Assembly: GCF_918797505.1 (NCBI RefSeq)
Contig: NC_092793.1
Coordinates: 67,079,660-67,143,659, forward strand
Reading direction: 5' to 3'
Origin: Bemisia tabaci
Lineage: Eukaryota; Arthropoda; Insecta; Hemiptera; Aleyrodidae
DNA length: 64,000 nt
Every line of letters begins with the position of its first letter. The stretch's first letter is position 1. Of this stretch, positions 1 to 10,665 are shown in pieces. The position numbers were made by a program, and so were the translations under genes. Below the pieces are notes generated by a model. The model was given only the letters and a program-made list of their open reading frames with translations, was not told the DNA's origin and made no database searches.

Positions 1-142
1 CTGGAGAACAAAGCTCATAGGTGTCAAAATCGTATGGGAATTTTATATCCTTCAAAATTTTAGCGTTTACCTTATCTTTTTCTTTATAGACATATCGTAC
101 AAATTGAACTGTTAAATATGCTGGCAACCTCCTAATTTTACA
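1..142 (-). CDS. USP14: USP14 exon 9 (cut by window edge)
   Basis: Acceptor TTTTTTCTTACAG, then CKIRRLPAYLTVQFVRYVY and on to YELCS at the window edge. The RLPAYLTVQ motif is a USP14 hallmark. Confidence 0.93.
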
Positions 143-3100
143 CTGTAAGAAAAAATGTCAGCAATTAATAAAAGGAGTTGAACTGTCACAAGCATAATTC
201 AGATAATTTACATACATCACATACCAGAATTAGAACCATTAAAGAGTACATACATAAATATGTATTAGATACATTTTCAAGAGATCATACCAATTTAAAC
301 AAGATATTTTGCAAAATAATCAACGTGACTAAAACACAGAGCCTGTCATTGATCATCAATAATAATGATGAATGAATGAAAAGGGGGGCGGGATACCAAA
401 AAATCAGCATTTTATCTGAGCCCTGAAAACTGCTTTTCTCAACAAAACTTTGAAAAACATGTGAGTCGTTTTGAACAAATTGAAAGAAATTCAAAACTTA
501 TGATCTGAGCAGCAAAACTGATGTCAAGGATTGAAATTTTCAAAAACATTACAGAACCTGACAAACAAAATAATAACGAACAAAAAATGTAAAAATATCA
601 GGAAACAAAAGCAACTTGGGAGTCAATTCATTGGACTGATCTATACCAAAGATGAGCACATCATAATCCTGAACAACTTATGCTAAATTACAGATTTCAT
701 TTATATTTACTACCAAACACCAAAACTATGGTTCAATTAAGTTTTTCACAGAATATTGTTCTGCTGGTTTAACCTCATACATATATTCGCAAAAAATAAT
801 AAAATCTGTTCAAAACCCAAGTTTCAACGTCCAATATTCACAAAGACATAACTCATCATATAACACTATGTATGATATCATTACTGCGGTGGTACTGACA
901 TACCACAGTTTCTTTCACCTTTGATTCATCAATCAGTGGTGCGTACGTTTGCACTGGTTGCTTGACTCAAAACACAGATAAAATCAAGGGGGAGAAAACC
1001 GCAAATTTTTCTATGAGCAATATCTTTGTTAATATTGTACGTCAAAATTTGACGTTTGGTAAGATCTTATCAATTTTGGCAGACATGAATGCTTAGACCA
1101 TAAAAACATGATTCTGTGACTCGTTCAACTGACCAACGTTTGACTATCACTAAGAATTCAATTCGGCAAACCCTGAAGCCAGAAATATCCGGATGCAAAA
1201 CTATATCATCTGATTTTCCTAAACAAATGTGTTATTTCGTTCTTAAATACTTTCACTTTTAAGGAATTGCGGATATTCAGAGATTTTTTGGAATAAAAAG
1301 CTGCTATGTGCTTCTGTCGTGATGGTTCCATCTCAAAAGGAAAACGATATTTTAGGCCCAATCAGGGGGTAAGAAGAATCTGAATAAACTTTATTGACTT
1401 TAAAGCTTGATCAGAAAATTTAGCATGAAAAACTCAAAACAAAGGATGCAAGAAATACAAAGAAACAACATAATCTTCTTACCGTTTTGGTGTAAACAGC
1501 ATCTCTACCAAGAGTTGGAGAATTTTTCGTTAGCTGTTCTTGCATTTTCTGAAAAAAGGACAGAAATTTTGTTGGGTCAGTCAAGAATACAGGGTTGAAA
1601 AATGTCGTGAATTTTTAAAGACAACTACATATGACAACTGAACACAAAGCAACATATCAAAAAGATAAAAAATTGTAAAGCAAAATCACTCCTGGTTCCT
1701 TTGCCAGCACCAAAACTTTGTAGGTTTTCAGAGATTTTTTCCTATTTCACAGCTTCATAAGATTTCTGCATATAATAAATCTTATACATGTAAACGAATT
1801 GGTTTGTTCTGTGAACATCTCTGATGAGACAGAGAGAAAATGAGCCAAGGTAGGCACTGCAATGAAAAATAAGCACCGAGTATTCTGAGTGATAATATCT
1901 CTCCATAAGCATTCGATGTCAAATTTGGCATTTGATAGAGCACATCATTTACCTTTCTCTATAATCTGGGGCCATCAAATTACGATTCTGCTGACAAGCC
2001 CAAATAGAAATGTTTCTCAGAAATATGCAACTGCCCTGGTGTTTTGCTCAAACAAAAAAACGCAGAGATATCACTTGACTTTCTAGCCAGAAATAAAAAA
2101 CTTTTCACTTATTTCGCATGAAATTTTTTTTGCCATAAACTACCTAGTGCGACACACACACACAAAAAAAGAAAAGAAAAAAAAAAAGATTGAAAGCAAA
2201 GAAGGGTACCACTCAATTTAGAGAATGATTTTGTACAAGTGCATAGTTTTGAAACTCACACTCTGTAAACCTGCCATCATGTACTTGACATCTTGAGAGA
2301 TGAAGCAGCTTAATTCTAAAAAATTTTCTGTGCTAGTTGAGGGAGGTTCGTCTGCCTCAGTGCACTTAAATTCAACATCAAAAGAGCCACCAAAGTATTG
2401 CTCAACGAAAGATCTGCAACACAGAAAAATTCATTTCAGTTACACTATTGCTGCATTTTAAAATCTGATTCTAAAGTTGAATCCTCTGCACAGGTTGAAT
2501 TTGAAGATGTGGCACCACATGAATAAATTGTTAATTTAAGCCATCAAGAGGATTATTTCTAAAAAACTGAAATACAGTACGAACTCGATTAAAAGGATTG
2601 CAATCAAGCCGGGCCGTAATTTAAAAGACCAATCCTTTTGTTCTCTTAAAGGTGCCAAAAAGTTTGCTGTTGAAGTGTTTGATGCATTACAAATTTAAAT
2701 CGCAGCTCACTTTGGTTAATAAATCACATTTCTCTTTCTCATATCTTTTGATCAGCAAAACTCCTTCCGATGCAATGACTTGAGAGTATTTGAGTGGAAT
2801 TTTGGACTGCAAACTAATAAAAAAAACTAGAAGCCAAGTGATGGCACTTACATGCAAACTTGAGGCTAAAATTATTCCTAAACAGCGTTTCACGGTCGTT
2901 TTTTAAATTTTTCATTTTAGTTTGCCACATTTCTTTTCACCTTGTTTTCTCAACTGGAAAGAAAAAAACAGGTAGAAACATTTTTGCAGGCAATGGAGAA
3001 TTTACACACAAATTTTTTATTGCTTCATCTGAAAGTGCTTAAAGAGCTGATTTTGCAGTATTTTTTATAATTTTTTTCGGCTATGGGAAAAAGTATAAGA

Positions 3101-6100
3101 ATATATTTAAAAGTGAGAAAATGCACCGCTCAGTGACGTCATCTGGCAGCATTTCCCATTTAAACGCATGTATATTAGCAGATTAGATCATTTTGTCATA
3201 TCTTCTCCAATAATTGTTCAATTTAAGAACCAAGGGTATCCTCGTGTTCAGGTCACTTGGTAGCATCCATTCAAACATGGAATTCATCAAATTTCAGACA
3301 CCTGCAAATTCTCCATTTGTTAAAAATGTGAAACTTTCTCGAGGAAAAGGTTAATTAATACACGGAATATGATGCAGAAACAATTTACTTGAAAGTGATA
3401 GGAGAGTCATCCTTATTAGGTTTGGAGGGCAGTTTTTGTTGAAGCATCCTCACTAATTCAGTCCAACATTCATAAGCATCCTGGAAAATGAGAAGGAAAA
3501 ATATAATCATGAATACAATACAGATAGTTAAACTCAATACATCATGGGATTGCTTGACAGCATAAAAAAAGAAAGTACTTGAAGAAACCCGCTTGATACA
3601 ATCTCAAATATTGAACTATAAAAGCTCTCACGGCTTTATACTTTTTTAATAGACCGTAGCTCAATTTATAAAGTTGTTGTTTATAAAGCCTAAAATCAAT
3701 CGATGAATAGTAATTGAAATGTAAAACTCAAAGGTGTACAAGTTTTTTTGGTAATTCCACATTATGAAAAGGCAAAAACTAAAAAATACAGAACTGAGTT
3801 GTTCCTTTCTCACTAAATATATATAATACCAGAAGTCGTGTGACATTCCTTAATTTTTCGTGACTTTTCATTTAATTACCTAGCAGGCAAATCTTCAGAT
3901 GAAATCACGGAATTTAGACATTTTAACAAATTTTCCTCATACTGCTGAATAAATTTTCAAACGAATTCGTTCAATAGTTCTTCTATCAGAAAATAAAGTG
4001 TGAGGGAAAATTTGGAAACACTGCATAACACTTGTGATGTATTCCCCAGAAAGAGACAGCTTTTTTCCAGCTTTTGCTGGCTGGTGTAGAATATTTTTAT
4101 AACCTATTTTCATCAGTTAAGAATCTCATGCACTTCTCCTAAAACATCTAGGAAGAATTACTAAAGGAGAAACAAGAGAAGAAAGAAAGATTGGTGGTAA
4201 ATAAAATAGAAATCTTAGATTTCAAGCCGATATGGACAGGGATATTTTACATAAAAAAAGTTTGATTTTTAGTTTCACTTGTCAGCACAATGCCTGCAAT
4301 CTTCTAAAATATTATTGCCTGTCTGGGAAGAAAGAAAGACAAAAATAGAGAAATATCAAATCTTCCCTTACACTGGTAATGACTCATTATATTTTTGACT
4401 GACCTGCTGTACATAAGATCCGCTTTCAGATTTTTCGGCAAAGCGAGGAAAAGCGATGTGGAGGACTTGAAGAAGAAGAATGGGAGGAATATTATGGCCT
4501 TTGTCCATGACTTGATATAAATCTCTCAAAGCGGCAGTGATTGATTGAGATGGTGCTCCGGCCAATACGACAGCTGTTGATCATAAGCAGATACCAAGTT
4601 AAAATTTCTTTGAAGAGGATTCATGGTACAGAGGAATTTACACATCATAGATGTAAAAATAACATTGACAAGAGGTCAGTTGAATCATTCTTTCATTGAG
4701 TCATTTGTGACGATTAAGTAAATTAAGCTTAACGTTTATCTCTCAACTTTTTTTATAATGACAACTGGGAGAGAAGTGAGCATGCACATCACTAAACTTG
4801 CAGGAATGAACTTGGAACGTCAGTGACTGCGTCTTTTAGCTTGTTTGGCTTTAATGATGACCTCAATATCAGCCAGTCCACAGAAAGTTAATACATCAAG
4901 ATTTTGGCTGTACTATCCAATGTGATTGGATGAATATTTGTAAAATGATAAGGCATAATATTGCAACTTTCAATGACTTTTCATTATACTTACCCCCTTC
5001 ATATTGTTTGAGAGCACTCCTAAGTTCTGGAACACTTTTGAGGCATTGAACTACCGCATTTAGGTAACATGTATTGCCAAGGTTATTTAGTCCTGCTGGT
5101 AGGTTTGACTAAAAAAACGCGTTTACAAGGATTGTATTAATTAAAAAAATTGTAACAAAAGAGAAAAGAAGACAGAAATTAAATGCAAAGACTGACAGTA
5201 ACAAGCTAGAAATCTATTTTGGGATTTGGATGTACAATGGGTAATTGAGAGAAAAGATGACACCAGATTTTGACGATTTATAAGTACACAAAATTTTTAA
5301 CAAAGAGCTATCAACCAGTCAGAGATAACAATCAACTATTTCAAAAGAAAAATAAACTAATATGTTGTGGCTTGCACTGTATGTAACACGGCGTGAAGAT
5401 TCTCCCCTTTAGTCTAATACTGATACCCATTGGAGCTCAAATTTTGACTCTAATTGAAATTTTTTGCCTTGCTACTCTGCAAAATAGTGCAGACCTAACA
5501 CTGTAATACCACCTTACTATCTCAAAAATCTAACTCTCTTAATGATTACTCTTTTAAAACAATTGATTCAAAGTCATCCATTCAGTTTTACATCCGATCA
5601 GTGAATGCCAATGAGGACGCTCAGTTGGGACTTTTAAAACTGATGACTAGGGATTTCAGGAGATTTCAACAAAATTGGTTATAATTTCTTTGATCATCCC
5701 ATTTATGCATTCTACAAAAGATAGACGTTGGCGCCAGATGTGTGCTTCCATTTCAATGACAAATGACTTTAATCTGCACAATCTACAGGTAATCATTGAA
5801 ACCTGAACATCTATTTGAATTATCGCATGGGCTGTGATTAAACTGACCATTGCTAATGGATCATTCAAAAATCAAAGGTCACCATATCTATTTTCTTTAG
5901 CCAAAGCAGTTTCTTCACTTCTCGAATAAGCGATTTTTACATTTTTAAGGAAACTTTTTAGCTAAAACTTTGGTAACCATGAAATTAATTCAGAAAAAAG
6001 AACGATGTTGTGATAATCAATCGGACGTAATGATTAGCAATGTTTCCTCTTTAATGGGCCTGTTGAAAACTTCTGCTAGAGCAAAAGTCCAGGTTGTTTC

Positions 6101-9100
6101 TTAGAGAAAATGGCACAACAATCGCGATGAACGCACCAACAAAGTCTGAAATACACTCCTAACTTTACAATCTGCATAAAAAGTTCACACTTTTTTGAGC
6201 TTCCTGCTTCAAAAACTTTACTACGGTACAGGTGAACATTTCGTTAGAGGAGTCGTCCTCTCCAACCTCTGTGCAGTAGGATACTACACAATATTCAACA
6301 AGCCCGACATTAGTCCACCAAAACTGGCCAAAACTCATGTGCCGGGACGAAATTCTAACTATCTGTTAACAACCTGGAGTGTTTACATTCTCCTTTTCTT
6401 AGCGTTGATAAAGATCCGTCTTGATAGTGTCAGTTATGTTAAGTATTGCAAAACATTTTAGTACGCAATTGTTGAATGGAACGACTTTTCTAACGAAATG
6501 TTCAACTATGCCGTGGTATCGTTTTTGAGGTGGAAAGCTCAAAAACACGCAAATTCCGTACACAAATATTGTGAAGTTAGGAGTTTATTCTAGACTTTGT
6601 CGATGAGCTCATCGTAATTTTTGACCCATTTTCTGAAAGGAACTCTTATTTTTGCTCTAGCAAAAGTTTGCAACAGGCCCATTCTGCTGGGTATTGCTGT
6701 GGGCCAATAGTATAAATTCTGAGTTTGCCCAGTGGACAAGACAAGTCTAGGGGAAAATGGAGCTATGAGATTGATGGATTTTGTCATTTGGTGGACTAAT
6801 GAACACCTGCTAAGTACGTGAGCATTTTGAATGATCAACTGTTTGTCAGTTACCAAAGAGGTGCCTTTAACTGGCAATCATTCAGCCTCTTAAGAAGCTT
6901 GTGTGGCAGATCTTAGTCGACCAAGCGATACAGCCCACCAATGACATTCCTCTATTCCCCTTTAGTATTATCTTATCATCCACCAGACAAATACGGAATT
7001 TCAATGATTGGTCTGCTGCTTACTCCATGTGATTTAGGACTATACTTTTCTCTTTGAATAATTCTGAGAAAAAGGAATGGCCAGCAGGACTAATGCTTTG
7101 GGCAAATATAAAGTCCATACTTACAGCAGATGCAAGTTCTGCATCATTCATGTCCTCTACGAATACAGGTTTAACATCAGGTTCAGCAGGGACATCATCC
7201 TTGCTCCCCATTAGCAATATTGTTCCACCCTGTTGTAAGGAAAAATTAGAAGAAATTAGACAAGGTACAGTGCTAATTTAAAAAAGTAAAAATCTAGCCA
7301 AGAACTCTTTTCTAAACTGGGAGTGCAAAAAAACCTCTTTTTTCTATCTCACCAGGGACCCTTGGATTTGCATTCCTAGGCCTCCCTTAGTTCTAGGGAA
7401 TTTTGAAAAAAGGTGAAAAGTAAGCGCTGATTAGAAAGGGACCAATATTTCTGTATACATTGACTGGGCAACAAATTTTAAAGCAAGCACTGATTGAAAA
7501 TCAACATACATTGATAAATATAGGTACTTCAAATGTACAAGAGGATTTAGAAAATTCTTTCAAGGGAACAAAATCTTTCAAGGAGATGTGAAAAGTTTCC
7601 AAATTTTTGATGATACCTTTAGAAAAAATTACAAGGTGATAAAGTACACTTCTCTTTAGGGCTTAACTTGAAAGATTAAGATTCGAAAATTTTCATGAGC
7701 ACATCAAGAAACGACAAAATCTGCTGCAAATTTGCAAGATTTTCCTGCAAAATCACCAATTGCAGATGCAGACTCTAACATGAAAACAGCACCTGTAATT
7801 ACATCTGCATAAATTATAATGTCTCATTCTTTATCATTTTACGACATAGAGACACAAATACTTAAGAAAATAGCGTTCTAAAAATGGTCTGGGTAACTTG
7901 ATACTTACATTAGTAATCTGGATGTTGCCCCAATCATTGTCCTTTAACGTTTGTCCTTTGAGCATTACTTTTTGCCGGGCTGGTTGAACTCCCGTCAGTG
8001 CATACAATTGAGCTTTGAAAACCATTGGTTCTAGATCTGTGTTCACATCCACATCTTTGTACAGTTCTTTCCCCCATTTTACTTTAACTACAAACAAAAT
8101 GCAACATTTTTTACACTATTGCTTACACTCGTTAACATTGACTTTCATAAACCGCAGTTAGGTTTACTTTTATACTGAAATTCATCCTGTCAGAAAATTC
8201 TCTCTCAAAGAAAATTACTTCAGTTCTTTACATTTGAGCATCAGCATTCTCCTGCAACACTGCGTAGATTTCTGAAGTTTCTTTTTATAGTTTTGTTTAT
8301 TTGAGTTATTCAGTTTTTTTTGTTTGTTTTATTTCAGTTTTATTTAGTAACTAAAATTATTCCACTTGACGTGACCTGACCAGTGAGGATGTAATTCTGA
8401 AGTTGCTGACATCAATCGAAAGTCAAAAAAGGACAGAAAGAGGCTAGCTCAACTTGGATTCAATGGTTGACAACAGATTGCAACAATGTTCACTAATGCT
8501 TCTCCTCCTGTTGGTGAGGTATGATGTCTCATGTCAAATTCTGCAAGCATAATAAATTACTTGCATCCTAGATTCGATATGAGCAAAATCAGAACTTTCA
8601 AGTTTGTACATTTTTCAAGTTCCCAAAAGTAAAATTAAGTTCGGTGTTAACTTGATTATTGAAAAAATCCAAACCTCAGTGCAAGCAGCCCAAGAACTGA
8701 AGTGCCTAGCAAGTACAGTAACTCATCTAAAAATTAGCCCAAGTGCAAATGTACATCCCATTGAGCAATTTACGGAAATCTTTGTATCAATCTCCGAAAA
8801 ACCTGAGGGAACCACAGTTCAGTCTCATCCAAAGGTGCCTTTAAAGTGAAGGTACCAGCACCTTTTGAGGTGTCTTAGTGCTAACTTAGGCTGAAGTTAC
8901 TGTAATTACTCATAAAGGAAGAAGCAAGTAAGGCAATAACTTAACCAAGTGACCTTCACAGCCAAACAAAGGGGTTTGATACAGGTAAGATTTTTCCAAA
9001 GAGCACTTTCGAGACGCCTTAGTGAAGTACCTTGGACGAGTTACAGTTCAATACATATGATGCCAGTCCTTTGCATAATGACAGCACCAGTGATCAGCTG

Positions 9101-9618
9101 GTGTATCATGCTGATTGAGAAAACTTGATGAATTAGTAGTGTTCGGATGAGCATTGAGTGATAAAAAAATGCAATCTGAATCAAGTGAACTGTCTCTATC
9201 ATTGTCACTGTCCCTCACTGTAAGAGTATAGAGGGTTTCAAAAGAAGCATTAAGAATAGAGGGGCATTCCTGCAGTAAATCTAGAATTTGAGAATAAGAA
9301 AATCTGAAATTCAGAGGGAAACTTAGGTGGTGGACAAGGGATAGCCCATGATGAGTCGGTAAGTTTTGAAGGATTGCCGAAGGGTTGACTTGAAAGTTCC
9401 AGGCTCCGAAATATAATGGAATGGTTTCCATGATGAAATTGTAAATAACTGGAGATTGAAGAGCTTTTCAGGGATGGAAAAATGCTCATGACGATAGAAT
9501 TAATTAGGGAAATGCATACAAAAATGTCAAGATAGTATTCGTTTTTTTGAGGTTAGGTGAGTAACCCAAACAACGGTGATAAGATAAATTGATGGATCAA
9601 ACCTTTGTACTGCGGCAT
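1..9618 (-). CDS. USP14: Ubiquitin carboxyl-terminal hydrolase 14 (USP14/Ubp6), 3' end beyond the window
   Basis: Cysteine deubiquitinase that docks on the 26S proteasome and trims ubiquitin from substrates. Coding exons on the minus strand: 9603-9618, 7909-8087, 7125-7229, 4994-5108, 4404-4573, 3389-3480, 2260-2413, 1483-1548 and 1-142 (continuing off the edge). All junctions are GT..AG and all phases agree, giving 346 residues of an expected ~490. Residues 1-75 are the UBL domain (reads MPQYKVKVKWGKEL, then GVQPARQKVMLKG). The Cys box LNNLGNTCYLN places the nucleophile at Cys114, the same number as in human USP14. Further landmarks are SITAALRDLY, IPPILLLQVLHIAFPRFAEK, DAYECW, LELSCFISQDVKYM and RLPAYLTVQFVRYVYKEKD. 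The catalytic His/Asp region lies outside the window. Introns hold one MITE (2995-3314) and nothing else recognisable. Identity is secure from family motifs. Confidence 0.95.
1483..1548 (-). CDS. USP14: USP14 exon 8
   Basis: Twenty-two codons, KMQEQLTKNSPTLGRDAVYTKT, bridging GLQS and CKIRRLPAYL exactly as the family alignment requires. Acceptor TTTTTTCAG, donor GTAAGA. It is too short to stand out as an open reading frame. Confidence 0.9.
2260..2413 (-). CDS. USP14: USP14 exon 7
   Basis: Encodes SFVEQYFGGSFDVEFKCTE through FISQDVKYMMAGLQS, the insertion and thumb region of the USP14 catalytic domain. Donor AGT|GTGAGT. Confidence 0.93.
2995..3314 (+). mobile_element. MITE with GAGAATTTGCA ends, copy 1
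   Basis: About 320 bp in a USP14 intron, with short imperfect inverted ends (GGAGAATTTACA.. / ..TGCAAATTCTCC). It is closely similar along its whole length to 36899-37202, sharing the stretch around GCACCG..GTGACGTCATCTGG and CAAGGGTATCCTCGTGTTCA. No coding capacity. Confidence 0.65.
3389..3480 (-). CDS. USP14: USP14 exon 6
   Basis: Starts with DAYECWTELVRMLQQKL (compare DANECW in human USP14) and ends KDDSPITF plus two bases of a Lys codon at GTAAAT. Confidence 0.93.
4404..4573 (-). CDS. USP14: USP14 exon 5
   Basis: Encodes AVVLAGAPSQSITAALRDLY and on to SESGSYVQQ, with the USP14-typical IPPILLLQVLHIAFPRF. Donor is CAG|GTCAGT; phases 1 in, 0 out. Confidence 0.95.
4994..5108 (-). CDS. USP14: USP14 exon 4 (catalytic Cys box)
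   Basis: Encodes SNLPAGLNNLGNTCYLNAVV and onward to ALKQYEG. This is the Cys box of the USP fold, with the nucleophile at residue 114. Acceptor TTTTTTTAG, donor GTAAGT. Confidence 0.95.
7125..7229 (-). CDS. USP14: USP14 exon 3 (end of UBL and linker)
   Basis: Thirty-five codons beginning GGTILLMGSKDD and ending EDMNDAELASA. The exon is flanked by CAG and GTAAGT splice signals and is in frame with both neighbours. Confidence 0.93.
7909..8087 (-). CDS. USP14: USP14 exon 2 (UBL domain)
   Basis: Encodes most of the ubiquitin-like domain (VKWGKELYKDVDVN, PMVFKAQLYALTGVQPARQK). Acceptor TTTGTTTGTAG, donor AAT|GTAAGT, leaving in phase 0. Confidence 0.95.
9603..9618 (-). CDS. USP14: USP14 coding exon 1 (16-nt coding part, start codon)
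   Basis: ATG at 9618-9616 followed by MPQYK and one base of a Val codon, then a GT donor at 9602-9601. Joined to the acceptor at 8090-8088 it reads MPQYKVKVKWGKEL, matching the family N-terminus. The match in length, phase and residues decides this start. Confidence 0.85.
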
Positions 9619-10439
9619 ATTTTCAAGCAAGCGCAAACAGACGACTAAAAATGTGTTCAATAGAGAATATTTCAATTATTTTGTTTGAAAGGAAACTATG
9701 GAAAATAAAAATTAGCCACTTCAGTTCGCGCACACGCACAGCTTACACACACAAACGTGAACTTTTAAAACTTCAGTTCAGTTGCACTGTTGCCAGTGAT
9801 TCAGTAAATTTCATTATTTGTCTGCTTGCTGCTGTTTACTTTTTAAGCTTGATGACGTGAGCGCTCTCTGTTCGAAAATTTTTAAACTAAAGTTCAAAAC
9901 AAGAGATAACAAGTTAGAAAATTCTAGAATTTATGAACCAAGAACTAAAAACGTTACATTACCAGAACTTTATCGTAAGATCCACGTTAGAATATGCTAG
10001 AAATTTAGTGTGCGCCGGCCGTCAAAGTCAACTCCGATAGTTCCAAGTTGCCTCCTCTTACAATTCGCTTGTTTACCTTATGCCACAGTGCGAAATGTGG
10101 TCCAGATGTGGTCTCGCGTAGGTCAGTTTTAAAACTTGAACTACTATCAGCAAATTAAAAGTGTGACAGATTATCTAGCTCTCGTTTTTTTTTGGCGTTT
10201 GATATTGTGTCAAATCATCGGCAATTGAATTAGTTTGCTCGCCGCTGAACACGTTTTCTTTTTGTGAGAAAGACTCTTCTCATCTTGAACTCTTTCATAA
10301 ATAAGTTAACTCCTTATCCTTTCATTCGGCGATTTCTACCTCAAGTTTCGGAATCGCCGGTACATCTTTCGTTCACGTGCCAAGTTCTCCGTCTTTTTGT
10401 TTATCCAGTATCTCACCATCTCCAAGCAAAATCATCAGC
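9619..10439. promoter_or_regulatory. Head-to-head USP14/BAG2 intergenic promoter region
   Basis: The 821 bp between the two start codons must contain both 5'UTRs and both promoters unless unseen upstream exons exist. No clear TATA box was recognised. The region contains no transposon that I recognise, unlike most noncoding DNA in the window. Confidence 0.55.
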
Positions 10440-10665
10440 ATGGAAAATATCGTGACGGACACTGCCCTTCAGCATATTGTAGATGAAAACCTGGAGGATT
10501 CAATTCAGCCACCAAAAGACAGGCTCTTCGGAATCTTGGACAAGCTTGAAATGCATGTTGAGAAAATGAGACGGGAAGCTCTGATGATAGAAGAGGAAAA
10601 AGACAACCTTTTTTCTACCTTAGATGCTGTCAAGAATTCAGAGTTGCTCGTTAGTTTGGAAGAAA
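10440..10665 (+). CDS. BAG2: BAG2 exon 1
   Basis: Start codon through SLEES; N-terminal coiled-coil segment. Donor A|GTAAGT, phase 1. Confidence 0.93.

Noticed and set aside
9048..9489. Overlapping minus-strand frames of 127 and 79 codons in USP14 intron 1
   Set aside because: Composition is Ser/Pro/His-rich without any domain, the two frames overlap out of phase, and no splice context ties them to USP14.
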